A stretch of DNA of 30,666 nucleotides from JAQGMV01 sp050260255 (GCA_050260255.1 JBLNBW010000122.1:1-30666), one strand, 5' to 3'; positions 8,462 through 17,179 are shown, counted from the first letter of the stretch. Numbers and translations: made by a program. The notes: generated by a model not told the origin, from the letters alone.

Positions 8462-8950
8462 TCAAAGCGAGAATCCCGCGCCCAGAATCACGCCGTACAG
8501 GACCTGTGCGAGGAGCGCGATGACGGGCGTCCGGTAGCCATAGTGCAGGCCGAGAAAGCCGGGCGGCTCCAACCGCCGGACCACGTCCGGACCATCGTAC
8601 TCGGATGCCACCCGCGGGTGCAGATAGGGCAGCAGCGGAAAGAATGCCGTGAGCAGCAGCATGCCGTGCACGAATCCGGTGATCGCCCCCACCCACCAAG
8701 TGGCCCCGCCGACGACTTCGAAGACGAGGTAATAGAAGAACGCGATGAACCAGCCGATGACCAGGTACAGCAAAAAGCCCAGCACGTTCGCGGCGCGCCG
8801 GTCTTCGGTGAACATCGCACCCAGCAGAAACGGCAGATTGAGCCGGGTCCAGCCGAGGTTCTGGCTGGCGTAAAGCAGCGCGATCATCGACAGCGCGGCG
8901 ATCATGCCCCAGATCATGATTTCGACGACGCCGGCCGCGACGGGCGTCAT
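8462..8950 (-). CDS. conserved four-helix inner-membrane protein
   Basis: A 162-residue, very hydrophobic protein with about four membrane helices (near residues 8-28, 55-80, 85-107 and 140-160). Between helices 3 and 4 is a polar loop with HPRVASEYDGPD and RLEPPGFLGLHYGYRTP, which looks like the conserved signature of an uncharacterised membrane family. I recognise the pattern but no function. The ATG overlaps the stop of the GH15 glycosidase by four bases, so the two proteins are made together. That coupling hints at a shared role but does not define one. Confidence 0.8.
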   Translation of the reverse strand: MTPVAAGVVEIMIWGMIAALSMIALLYASQNLGWTRLNLPFLLGAMFTEDRRAANVLGFLLYLVIGWFIAFFYYLVFEVVGGATWWVGAITGFVHGMLLLTAFFPLLPYLHPRVASEYDGPDVVRRLEPPGFLGLHYGYRTPVIALLAQVLYGVILGAGFSL

Positions 8951-10824
8951 TTCGCAATCTCCTGTCCGCGCTTGCCGCGTATCGCCTGATCGATCGAGAG
9001 CGCCGCAGTGATGAGGCCGACATGCGTGAACGCCTGCGGAAAATTGCCGAGCGGCGACAACGTACGCGCATCGAGCTCCTCGGCATACAGGCCCACGTCG
9101 TTGGCAAGGGCGAGGAGCCGCTCGAACAGTGCCGTGGCGCGATCGACGTCGCCCAGCCGCGCAAGATAGTCCACCATCCAGAAGCTGCAGATCGCGAAGA
9201 GGTTTTCTTCGCCGGCCACGCCATCGTATGCGCCGCCCGGCGGATAGCGGTACAGCAGTCCGTTCACGGCAAGCGTGCGCTCAATGTATCGGCAGGTGCC
9301 CAGCATGCGCGGGTCGTGCGCCTCGATGTACCCGTACCGCGCCATGAGCAGCAGACTGGCATCCGCCGCAGTGCCGCCGTAATAGCCGACGTAGCTCCCG
9401 AGCGCCGTGTTGAAGCCGTGCGCCTCGATGTCGCTGCGTACGCGCTCACGCTCGGCCGTGCACGCGTCACGGTCTATTCCGAGCGCAAGCGCCGCATCGA
9501 GCTGCAGCAGACGATCGAGCGCCGTCCAGCACATGAGCTTCGAATAGGTGTTGTGCCGAGGCGCGACGCGTATCTCCCAGATGCTGCGATCGGGGCAGCG
9601 CCACAGCTCGCGTACCGAGCGTCCGAAACCCACGAGCAGTCTTTTTTCGAACGCGTCCATGCCGCCGCCGCGCTTGACGTACCCGTGCGCGGTGAGAATC
9701 ACATCGCCGTAGATGTCGAGCTGCAGCTGGCTGTGCGCGGCGTTGCCTATGCGCACCGGACCGAGCCCGCGATATCCCTCGAAATGAGCGAGCTCACGTT
9801 CTTCGAGCGAGGTCTCGCCGAACACGTCGTACATGACCTGAAGCCTGGGCTGGGTGAGGCGCGTGGCATGCAGCAGCCATGCGAGAAAGGCCTTCGCTTC
9901 GCGCACATAGCCGAGGTCGACGAACGATTGCAGCACCAGCGACGTGTCGCGCAGCCAGCAGTAGCGGTAGTCCCAGTTGCGATCGCCCGACGGGCATTCG
10001 GGCAGCGAGGTGGTGGGCGCCGCCACCACTGCGCCCGAAAGGCTGTAGGTGAGCAGCTTCAACGTGAGCGCGCTGCGCCTTACCGCGTGCGCGTACGGGC
10101 CGGCGTATGTGCATAGCCGGCACCAGCCTCGCCACCAGCGCGCCGTCTCGTCGAGCAGCGCCGAGCATGCGTCACCGAGCGGCGCGATGATGACGGGATC
10201 GTTCTCGCAAAGGCTCAACGCGGCCGTGCGGCGCTGCCCCGCATGCAGCGTCGCCGTGGCGGTCAATGTCGCTTCGCCGGAAGGCACGAATTCCAGATCG
10301 CTGAGCAGGTTGGCGGCAAGGCCGCAATGCGTGCACATCCAGCCCAGCTTGCCGCGCTGGTACAGGCGGGGAATGAACTGCGCATACCCCGGGCGCGGCT
10401 GATAGACGGCGTCCAGCATCACCGTGCCTTGCACGCATTCGGCGATACGTATGATTTCGTGTTCCGGCTCCAGCATCGCACCCTGGTCGCCCGACCGGAC
10501 GGTCATGAAGTCGGTCAACACCAGCTCGCCGTTGCGGCAGCGCCAGCGCGTCTGCAGCACGTTCGTATCGGGTACATAAGTGCGCACGCTCGTCACGATG
10601 TCGCGCGGCGTAAGGGCGAAGCGTCCACCGTGCCGCGCGTCGACCAATGCCGCGAAGAAGGTCGCCCCGGAGAAATGCGGCATGCATAGCCAATCCATGG
10701 AACCCGAGCGCGACACGAGCGCAAGCGTGCGGCAGTTGCCAATGGCGGCATAGTCGGCAAGCGGCGGATACGAGGAAGCCGGCACGTCGGCCGGCTGGAC
10801 GGCGTCGGCGCTCAGATCGGGCAT
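8947..10824 (-). CDS. GH15 family glycosidase (glucoamylase or trehalase type)
   Basis: Inverting alpha-glucosidase-class enzyme of 625 residues from ATG 10822-10824. The N-terminal beta-domain begins with YPPLADYAAIGNCRTLALVSRSGSMDWLC, the family's usual opening. The (alpha/alpha)6 catalytic domain includes WDYRYCWLRD (about 284-293), the general-acid segment SIWEIR with E417, and a second carboxylate region GEENLFAICSFW with E539/E540 as the candidate base. Bacterial members of this form include glucoamylases and acid trehalases; the sequence does not decide the substrate. There is no signal peptide, so it is cytoplasmic. An open frame extends upstream to 11181, but that part runs into the divergent gene and lacks family features. 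No Shine-Dalgarno is visible before the ATG. It is divergent from the TPP-enzyme operon. Confidence 0.9.
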   Translation of the reverse strand: MPDLSADAVQPADVPASSYPPLADYAAIGNCRTLALVSRSGSMDWLCMPHFSGATFFAALVDARHGGRFALTPRDIVTSVRTYVPDTNVLQTRWRCRNGELVLTDFMTVRSGDQGAMLEPEHEIIRIAECVQGTVMLDAVYQPRPGYAQFIPRLYQRGKLGWMCTHCGLAANLLSDLEFVPSGEATLTATATLHAGQRRTAALSLCENDPVIIAPLGDACSALLDETARWWRGWCRLCTYAGPYAHAVRRSALTLKLLTYSLSGAVVAAPTTSLPECPSGDRNWDYRYCWLRDTSLVLQSFVDLGYVREAKAFLAWLLHATRLTQPRLQVMYDVFGETSLEERELAHFEGYRGLGPVRIGNAAHSQLQLDIYGDVILTAHGYVKRGGGMDAFEKRLLVGFGRSVRELWRCPDRSIWEIRVAPRHNTYSKLMCWTALDRLLQLDAALALGIDRDACTAERERVRSDIEAHGFNTALGSYVGYYGGTAADASLLLMARYGYIEAHDPRMLGTCRYIERTLAVNGLLYRYPPGGAYDGVAGEENLFAICSFWMVDYLARLGDVDRATALFERLLALANDVGLYAEELDARTLSPLGNFPQAFTHVGLITAALSIDQAIRGKRGQEIAK

Positions 10825-10998
10825 GGCGAGCGGCGGCGGGCGAAGTGTAGCGGCATGACTGTAAGAAGGAGTTCGCACCCACCACGCAAAATACGCGCCC
10901 TTGCGAAGCGCTTCGCACGCGCGCTCGGCAGATTTTTTTTGTGAAACTCCGCGTACACCCGCCGTCAAACATAGATTGACGATGAGCGAGGCGACGAC
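10825..10998. promoter_or_regulatory. divergent intergenic promoter region
   Basis: The 174-base region separates two divergent transcription units, the GH15 gene and the four-gene TPP operon, and so should hold promoters for both. It contains a perfect 16-bp palindrome (10902-10917), a run of eight T (10933-10940), and a Shine-Dalgarno-like CGAGG (10987-10991) seven bases before the plus-strand ATG. I cannot pick a confident -35/-10 pair in either direction. Confidence 0.5.
10902..10917. promoter_or_regulatory. perfect 16-bp palindrome, candidate operator
   Basis: TGCGAAGCGCTTCGCA reads identically on both strands, with no mismatch. Its core AAGCGCTT fits the AANCGNTT pattern common to operators of LacI/GalR-family repressors, which mostly sense sugars. 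It lies between two divergent genes, one of them a glycosidase, where a shared operator would be expected. No LacI-type regulator gene is in the window, so the assignment to that family is inference. Confidence 0.5.
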
Positions 10999-12798
10999 AT
11001 GGCGACCACCGTAGGGGATTTCCTGCTGACGCGACTGGCTGCGTGGGGCGTGCGCCGCGTGTACGGTTATCCGGGCGATGGCATCAACGGCATCATGGGC
11101 GCGTTCGGCCGGGGCAGCGGCAATGTCGAATTCATCCAGGCGCGGCACGAGGAGCTCGCCGCGTTCATGGCTTGCGCGCATGCCAAGTTCACGGGCGAGG
11201 TGGGCGTGTGTCTCGCGACCTCAGGTCCGGGGGCTATCCATCTGCTGAACGGCCTGTATGACGCGAAAGCGGATCACCAGCCGGTCGTGGCCATCGTCGG
11301 GCAGCAGAAGCGCGCCGCGCTGGGCGGCGACTATCAGCAGGAAGTCGATCTCGTTTCGCTCTTCAAGGATGTCGCCCACGAATACGTGCACATGGTCTCC
11401 ACCCCGGATCAGGTGCGGCATCTGGTGGATCGCGCGGTGCGCATCGCGCGCGACCAGCGGACGGTAACCTGCATCGTTTTCCCCAACGACGTGCAGGACA
11501 AGGACGCCGTCGAGGAGCCGCCGCGCGAGCATGGCACGGTGCATACCGGCATAGGCTACACCGGCCGTGCGACGGTCCCACGCGAAGCGGACCTTAAGCG
11601 TGCCGCGCAAATCCTCAATGCCGGCCGCAAAGTCGCGATGCTGGTCGGCGCCGGCGCCTTGCATGCCACCGATGAGATCATCGAGGTGGCGGAGCGGCTG
11701 GGCGCAGGTGTAGCAAAGGCGCTGCTCGGCAAGGCGGCCGTGCCTGACGATCTGCCGTTCGTCACCGGCGCCATAGGCCTGCTGGGCACCAAGGCGAGCT
11801 GGGACATGATGACGGAGTGCGACACCTTGTTCATGGTGGGCTCGGCGTTTCCCTACTCCGAGTTCCTGCCCAAAGAAGGTGCGGCGCGCGGGGTCCAGAT
11901 CGACATCGATGGCCGAATGCTCAATCTGCGCTATCCGATGGAAGTCGGGCTGATCGGGGACAGCAAGGAGACGCTGCGCGCGCTCCTCCCACAACTGAAA
12001 CGCAATACCGATCGTACTTGGCGCGAGCATATCGAAAGCGAAGTGGCGCGCTGGTGGCGCGTGCTCGAGGCGCGCGCGATGAACGAAGCCCATCCCATCA
12101 ATCCGCAGCGCGTGTTCTGGGAGCTCTCGCCGCGCCTGCCGGACCGCTGCATCCTCACCTGCGATTCCGGCTCGGCGGCAAATTGGTACGCGCGCGACCT
12201 CAAGATCCGAAGCGGCATGATGGCGTCGCTTTCGGGCGGGCTTGCGACCATGGGCCCGGCCGTGCCGTACGCCATCGCGGCCAAGCTCGCGCATCCCGAC
12301 CGGCACGTCATTGCGCTGCTGGGCGATGGGGCCATGCAGATGAATGGCATCAACGGCCTGGTGACGATTGCGCGGCTGTGGCGGCAATGGACCGACCCGC
12401 GGCTCACCATCATGGTGCTCAACAACGGCGACTTGAATCAGGTGTCCTGGGAGCAGCGTGCGATGGAAGGCGACCCGCGGTTCGAGGGGTCGCAGTCTTT
12501 GCCTCAGTTTCCGTACGCCGAGTACTCGCGCATGCTGGGCCTGGGCGGAATCCGGGTCGATGCGCCGGAGCGCATCGCGGGCGCGTGGGACGAAGCGCTG
12601 TCCGCCGATCGCCCGATGCTCCTCGAGATGGTGACGGACCCGAACGTCCCGCCGCTTCCGCCGCACGTTTCGATGAAGCAGGCGCGCGCATACATGTCGG
12701 CGCTGATCCATGGCGATGCCGATGCGCTCGCTCTCATTCGCGCGTCGGTGAAGGAAGTGTGGGACGGACTCTTTCCGCCGACGACCACGCATGCCTGA
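10999..12798 (+). CDS. thiamine-pyrophosphate enzyme, pyruvate-oxidase-like
   Basis: A 599-residue TPP-dependent enzyme of the acetolactate synthase/pyruvate oxidase family. The N-terminal Pyr domain carries the cofactor-activating E51 in ARHEELAAFMA. A central domain follows (about 195-330). The C-terminal PP domain has the TPP/Mg motif starting GDG at 442 and ending about 28 residues later at LNNGD. The C-terminal tail (HVSMKQARAYMSALIHGD and on) resembles the membrane-peptide region of PoxB-type pyruvate:quinone oxidoreductases, so oxidative decarboxylation of pyruvate or another 2-oxoacid with electrons to quinone is the best guess. Acetolactate synthase is less likely, as no small subunit is present. 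A CGAGG ribosome site precedes the ATG by seven bases. It is the first gene of a four-gene operon. Confidence 0.85.
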   Translation: MATTVGDFLLTRLAAWGVRRVYGYPGDGINGIMGAFGRGSGNVEFIQARHEELAAFMACAHAKFTGEVGVCLATSGPGAIHLLNGLYDAKADHQPVVAIVGQQKRAALGGDYQQEVDLVSLFKDVAHEYVHMVSTPDQVRHLVDRAVRIARDQRTVTCIVFPNDVQDKDAVEEPPREHGTVHTGIGYTGRATVPREADLKRAAQILNAGRKVAMLVGAGALHATDEIIEVAERLGAGVAKALLGKAAVPDDLPFVTGAIGLLGTKASWDMMTECDTLFMVGSAFPYSEFLPKEGAARGVQIDIDGRMLNLRYPMEVGLIGDSKETLRALLPQLKRNTDRTWREHIESEVARWWRVLEARAMNEAHPINPQRVFWELSPRLPDRCILTCDSGSAANWYARDLKIRSGMMASLSGGLATMGPAVPYAIAAKLAHPDRHVIALLGDGAMQMNGINGLVTIARLWRQWTDPRLTIMVLNNGDLNQVSWEQRAMEGDPRFEGSQSLPQFPYAEYSRMLGLGGIRVDAPERIAGAWDEALSADRPMLLEMVTDPNVPPLPPHVSMKQARAYMSALIHGDADALALIRASVKEVWDGLFPPTTTHA

Positions 12799-12807
12799 TG
12801 CGGCGCC

Positions 12808-13890
12808 ATGCGCATCGACCGCATTGCCGTCGCCGCCTATCGCATACCGACGGATGCACCCGAGTCGGACGGCACCTTCGAGTGGGACGCGACCACGCTC
12901 GTTGTCGTGCGCGTGTTCGCAGGAGCGTTGACGGGGCTGGGATACACCTACGCCGATCGGGCGACCGCCGCCGTCGTTGCCGATCATCTTGCACCCGTGC
13001 TGGAGCATCGCGACGCGCTCGCGATCAACGCGCGATGGATGGACATGACGCGCGCCGTGCGGAACGTTGGCCGGCCCGGCATTGCATCGATGGCGATTTC
13101 CGCGGTGGATACGGCGTTGTGGGACCTCAAAGCCAAGGCGTTCGATACCCCGCTTGTCGCGCTGCTTGGCCCTGCGCGCGCATCGATTGCGGCTTACGGC
13201 AGCGGAGGGTTCACGAGTTACACCACGGAGCGGCTGTGCGCACAGCTAGGCGGCTGGGCTTCGGAAGGCATCGGGCGCGTGAAGATGAAAATCGGGCGGA
13301 CACCTGCTCACGACCGCGCACGCGTTGCCGCCGCACGGGAGGCCATCGGACCGGAGGTCGCGTTGTTCGTCGATGCGAACGGCGGTTATACGCGTAAGCA
13401 GGCGCTGGCGTTCGCCGAGCAGTTTGCGTCTCTCGGCGTGGCCTGGTTCGAAGAGCCGGTGTCGTCGGACGACCTCGAAGGCCTTGCGCTGCTACGAGAC
13501 CGATCGCCGGGCGGAATGGACATCGCTGCCGGCGAATACGGGTATGACTTGCCGTATTTTCGCCGGATGCTGCAAACGCAAGCGGTCGACGTGCTCCAGG
13601 CGGATGCGACGCGCTGCGGCGGGGTGACCGGGTTTCTCGACGTCGCGGCCCTGTGCGACGCGTACGGCATTCCACTGTCCAGCCATTGCGCGCCGTCGCT
13701 GCACGCCGCGCTGTGCTGCGCGGCACGGCGCGCCATACATCTCGAATACTTCCACGATCACGTGCGCATCGAGCAGCGCTACTTCGATGGCGCTGCGGTC
13801 GCGCGCGACGGCATGATTGCCTGCGATGCGAGCCGGCCGGGACTCGGCTTCGAATTCAAGGACCAGGACGCCGCATGCTACAGGGTCTAG
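12808..13890 (+). CDS. enolase-superfamily enzyme, mandelate racemase subgroup
   Basis: A 360-residue enzyme that should abstract the alpha-proton of a carboxylate substrate, as sugar-acid dehydratases and racemases do. The N-terminal capping domain is followed by a TIM barrel. The catalytic set is complete: KMK with K159 and K161, metal ligands D189 (VDANG), E215 (FEEP) and E243 (AGEY), and the His-Asp dyad D266 (QADATRCGG) and H293 (SSHCAPS). The 27-residue D-to-H spacing equals that in mandelate racemase, which places it in that subgroup. The substrate cannot be read from the sequence. It starts nine bases after the TPP gene and its end overlaps the FAD/Fe-S gene by 16 bases, so it is co-transcribed and coupled. 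Confidence 0.88.
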   Translation: MRIDRIAVAAYRIPTDAPESDGTFEWDATTLVVVRVFAGALTGLGYTYADRATAAVVADHLAPVLEHRDALAINARWMDMTRAVRNVGRPGIASMAISAVDTALWDLKAKAFDTPLVALLGPARASIAAYGSGGFTSYTTERLCAQLGGWASEGIGRVKMKIGRTPAHDRARVAAAREAIGPEVALFVDANGGYTRKQALAFAEQFASLGVAWFEEPVSSDDLEGLALLRDRSPGGMDIAAGEYGYDLPYFRRMLQTQAVDVLQADATRCGGVTGFLDVAALCDAYGIPLSSHCAPSLHAALCCAARRAIHLEYFHDHVRIEQRYFDGAAVARDGMIACDASRPGLGFEFKDQDAACYRV

Positions 13891-16811
13891 CACCGCCCAC
13901 CGGCGGGCGCCGCGTGCGCGAGCCGGCTTCTCTCGACGGGCAGGCGCTCGCCGCCGAGCTCCGCACGGTGGTGCAAGGCGAGGTGCGATTCGACCCAGGC
14001 AGCCGTGCCCTCTATGCGACCGACGCCTCGAATTATCGCCAGGTGCCGATCGGCGTGGTCCTGCCGCGCAGCGTGGACGATGTCATCAAGACCGTCGCGG
14101 TGTGCCGCCGTCACGGCGTGCCGGTGCTCTCCCGCGGCGGCGGGACCAGTCTGTGCGGGCAGTGCTGCAACGTCGCGGTCGTGATGGACTTTTCGAAATA
14201 TCTCAACCGCATCGTCGAGATCGACCCGCGTAAGAAGACGGCGCGGGTGCAACCGGGAGTGGTGCTCGATCGGCTGCGCGAAGCGGCGAACGCGCATGGC
14301 CTCACCTTCGCGCCGGACCCTTCGACGCACAGCCACAACACGCTGGGCGGCATGATCGGCAACAACTCGTGCGGCGCGCACTCCGTGATGGGCGGCGAGA
14401 CGGTGGATAACGTCATTGCGCTCGACGTGCTCACCTACGACGGCGTGCGGATGACCGTCGACGCGACCAGCGAGGATGCGATGCAGGCGAGCGCGCGAAC
14501 GGGCGATCGCCGCGCAGCCATCTACGCCGCATTGCGCACGCTGCGCGACCGGTACGCCGACGATATCCGCGCGCATTTCCCGCCGATACCCCGCCGCGTG
14601 TCGGGCTACAACCTGCCCGCGCTGCTGCCCGAAAACGGCTTCGACATCGCCAAAGCGCTGGTCGGCTCCGAAGGCACCTGTGTAGTCATCCTCGAAGCCA
14701 CGGTGCGCCTCGTCGACAACCCGCCCGCGCGATCGCTCCTCGTCCTCGGCTACAAGAATGTATACGAGGCGGGCGATCACGTGCCGGAGCTCCTCGCGCA
14801 CCGGCCGATCGCGCTGGAAGGCATGGACGACCGGCTGATCGAGGACATGAAGGCGATCCATCTGCACCCGGACAATTTGAAGCTCCTGCCCGACGGGCGC
14901 GGCTGGCTGCTGGTGGAATTCGGCGGAGCGGACAAGGACGAAGCCGATGCCCACGCGCGTGCCGCAATGCATGCATTGCGCCGCACGCCCGATGCGCCAT
15001 CGATGAAGCTCTACGACGATCCCGCGCAGGAAGCGCTGGTGTGGAAAGTGCGCGAGTCCGGCCTCGGCGCCACGGCCCATGTGCCGAACAAGCCGATCAC
15101 CTGGGAAGGCTGGGAAGATTCTTCGGTGCCGCCGGAAAAGCTGGGCGAGTACCTGCGCAAGCTGCGTGCATTGTTCGAGCGATACGGCTATGGCTGTGAT
15201 CTATACGGCCATTTCGGCCAAGGCTGTGTGCATACGCGCATCGACTTCGATCTCGAAACGGCCGACGGCATCAAGACGTTCCGCGCTTTCCTGCATGATG
15301 CCGCGCATCTCGTCGTGAGCCTCGGCGGCTCGATCTCCGGCGAGCACGGCGACGGCCAGTCGAAGGCGGAGCTGCTGCCGATCATGTACGGCGAGCGCCT
15401 GACGGAGGCGTTCCGCGAGTTCAAGCGCATCTGGGATCCCGCGGGCAAGATGAATCCCGGCAAGATCGTCGAAGCGTATCGCGCCGATGAAAACCTGCGT
15501 CTCGGCACGAGCTACGATCCGCCGCGTCTTGCCACGCATTTTGCCTACCCGGGGGACGACGGCGACCTGGAGCGCGCGCTGCTGCGCTGCGTCGGCGTGG
15601 GCGAATGCCGCAAGCAGCACGGGGTCATGTGTCCGAGCTATATGGCGACCGGCGAGGAAATGCACTCGACGCGCGGGCGCGCCCGGCTGCTCTTCGAGAT
15701 GACGCGCAGCGACGTGCTGCGCGGCGGTTGGCATGAGCCGGCGGTGAAGGCGGCGCTCGACCTGTGCCTGTCGTGCAAGGGCTGCAAAGGGGAATGCCCG
15801 GTACGCGTGGACATGGCGACGTACAAGGCCGAATTCTTCGCGCATTATTACGAGGGACGTCTGCGGCCGCTCAGCGCGTACGCGTTCGGTCTCGTCGATC
15901 GCTGGGCGCGGCTTGCATCGCACGCGCCGGCGCTCGCCAACTTCCTCACCCAGACCCGAGCCATTGCCGCGATCGGCAAGCGCCTCGTCAACGTCGCGCC
16001 GGAGCGTGCGCTGCCGCGTTTCGCACCAGAGCCCTTTACGCGCTGGTTCGAGCGGCGAGCGCATCGCGGGGACGGCGGGCCGGACGTCATCCTGTGGCCC
16101 GATACGTTCACGAACTATTTCCATCCGCACATCGCGCGGGCCGGATGCGAAGCGCTGGAACGGGCCGGGTGCCGCGTCAAGGTGCCGGCTGGGCACGTGT
16201 GCTGCGGACGACCGTTGTACGAGCAGGGCATGCTCGATCGGGCCAAAGCCTATCTCCAGCATGTGATGCAGGTGCTCGACGACGACATACGCGCCGGCAC
16301 GATCGTCGTCGGGCTCGAGCCGGCGTGCGTGTCGGTGTTCCGCGAAGAGCTGCCCAATCTCTTTCCGTTCGACGAGCAGGCCAAGCGGCTGTCCCGGCAG
16401 ACGCTGCTCTTGTCGGAGTTTCTGATGCGCAAGGCGCCGCGCTTTCCGTTCGGTCAACTCGCACGCCGCGCGCTGGTGCAGGCGCATTGCCATCACGCCG
16501 CCGTGCTCGGAATGGATGCCGAGCGCGAAACGCTCGCGCGGCTCGGCCTCGATTTCCGGGTGCTCGACTCGGGCTGCTGCGGCATGGCGGGCTCGTATGG
16601 CTTCGAGCGCAGCAAGTACGAGGTCTCGATGCGGTGCGCCGAGCGCGTGCTGCTGCCGGCCGTTCGGGCAGCGGACGACGAAACGCTCATCGTGGCGGAC
16701 GGCTTCAGCTGCAGGGAGCAGATCGTGCAGGCGACACGGCGGGAGCCACTCCATCTCGCGCAAGTGCTCGCCCTCTCTCCCGCAGGAGCGGACGATGGCG
16801 CCGATCGGTAG
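13875..16811 (+). CDS. YdiJ-type FAD-linked oxidase fused to Fe-S/CCG domains
   Basis: A 978-residue fusion of a GlcD-like flavoprotein and a GlcF-like iron-sulphur protein. The PCMH-type FAD-binding domain (about 35-260) includes SRGGGTSLCGQC and THSHNTLGGMIGNNSCG. The FAD-oxidase C domain (about 265-530) ends with SGEHGDG (about 489-495). Two cluster motifs follow, CVGVGECRKQHGVMCP (about 572) and CLSCKGCKGECP (about 631), then two cysteine-rich CCG repeats near 775 (VCCGRPL) and 898 (DSGCCGMAG). E. coli YdiJ, of similar length and layout, has been reported as a D-2-hydroxyglutarate dehydrogenase. A D-2-hydroxyacid dehydrogenase that reduces the quinone pool is my inference. I chose the ATG at 13875-13877, which overlaps the enolase gene; the frame is open further upstream but inside that gene. 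Confidence 0.9.
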   Translation: MLQGLAPPTGGRRVREPASLDGQALAAELRTVVQGEVRFDPGSRALYATDASNYRQVPIGVVLPRSVDDVIKTVAVCRRHGVPVLSRGGGTSLCGQCCNVAVVMDFSKYLNRIVEIDPRKKTARVQPGVVLDRLREAANAHGLTFAPDPSTHSHNTLGGMIGNNSCGAHSVMGGETVDNVIALDVLTYDGVRMTVDATSEDAMQASARTGDRRAAIYAALRTLRDRYADDIRAHFPPIPRRVSGYNLPALLPENGFDIAKALVGSEGTCVVILEATVRLVDNPPARSLLVLGYKNVYEAGDHVPELLAHRPIALEGMDDRLIEDMKAIHLHPDNLKLLPDGRGWLLVEFGGADKDEADAHARAAMHALRRTPDAPSMKLYDDPAQEALVWKVRESGLGATAHVPNKPITWEGWEDSSVPPEKLGEYLRKLRALFERYGYGCDLYGHFGQGCVHTRIDFDLETADGIKTFRAFLHDAAHLVVSLGGSISGEHGDGQSKAELLPIMYGERLTEAFREFKRIWDPAGKMNPGKIVEAYRADENLRLGTSYDPPRLATHFAYPGDDGDLERALLRCVGVGECRKQHGVMCPSYMATGEEMHSTRGRARLLFEMTRSDVLRGGWHEPAVKAALDLCLSCKGCKGECPVRVDMATYKAEFFAHYYEGRLRPLSAYAFGLVDRWARLASHAPALANFLTQTRAIAAIGKRLVNVAPERALPRFAPEPFTRWFERRAHRGDGGPDVILWPDTFTNYFHPHIARAGCEALERAGCRVKVPAGHVCCGRPLYEQGMLDRAKAYLQHVMQVLDDDIRAGTIVVGLEPACVSVFREELPNLFPFDEQAKRLSRQTLLLSEFLMRKAPRFPFGQLARRALVQAHCHHAAVLGMDAERETLARLGLDFRVLDSGCCGMAGSYGFERSKYEVSMRCAERVLLPAVRAADDETLIVADGFSCREQIVQATRREPLHLAQVLALSPAGADDGADR

Positions 16812-17166
16812 AAAACGTTGGGCGATCGCGGAAGGCTACATCCCGCCGACGAGCACCGGCAGCGGCCGCGCGCTGACGAGTCACGAGACGGCGTGCCTGC
16901 TCAATGCCGGAGACGCCGACGCGCACGTCGCCATCACACTCTTCTTCAAGGACAGAGAGCCGGCCGGACCTTATCGCGTCACCGTTCCTGGGCGCCGCAC
17001 GCTCCATCTGCGCTTCAACGATCTCGACGATCCCGAGCCGGTGCCGCGCGACACCGATTACGCGAGCGTCATCGAGTCCGATGTGCCGATCATCGTGCAG
17101 CACACGCGGCTCGACAGCCGGCAGGCCGAGCTCGCGCTGCTCACCACCATCGCCTACGCCGAATGA
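16795..17166 (+). CDS. ASRT-family small-molecule-binding protein
   Basis: A 123-residue protein closely similar to the Anabaena sensory rhodopsin transducer family: WAIAEGYIP near the N-terminus, SHETACLLNAGD, RFNDLDDPEPVPRDTDYASV and the C-terminal HTRLDSRQAELALLTTIAYA. ASRT forms a tetrameric beta-sandwich, and the wider family has been proposed to bind small molecules, probably carbohydrates. No rhodopsin gene is nearby. The ATG at 16795-16797 lies six bases after a clear AGGAG (16784-16788) and overlaps the end of the FAD/Fe-S gene by 17 bases, so it is the last gene of the metabolic operon. It has no signal peptide or membrane segment. A sensor, carrier or unknown enzyme for the operon's metabolite is likely; photosensing is not. 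Confidence 0.88.
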   Translation: MAPIGRKRWAIAEGYIPPTSTGSGRALTSHETACLLNAGDADAHVAITLFFKDREPAGPYRVTVPGRRTLHLRFNDLDDPEPVPRDTDYASVIESDVPIIVQHTRLDSRQAELALLTTIAYAE

Positions 17167-17179
17167 AGCGCCACTATCG

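Noticed and set aside
10902..10940. Palindrome plus T-run read as a rho-independent terminator
   Set aside because: The eight T start 15 bases after the palindrome, and there is no gene ending nearby on the plus strand; the location between divergent starts fits an operator better.
11221..13008. 595-codon minus-strand open frame opposite the TPP enzyme
   Set aside because: Low-complexity His/Arg-rich translation; the plus strand encodes an intact TPP enzyme and enolase-type enzyme with all catalytic motifs.
16795..17166. Light-sensing system around the ASRT-like gene
   Set aside because: No seven-helix rhodopsin, carotenoid or retinal-synthesis gene lies in the window; neighbours are metabolic enzymes.
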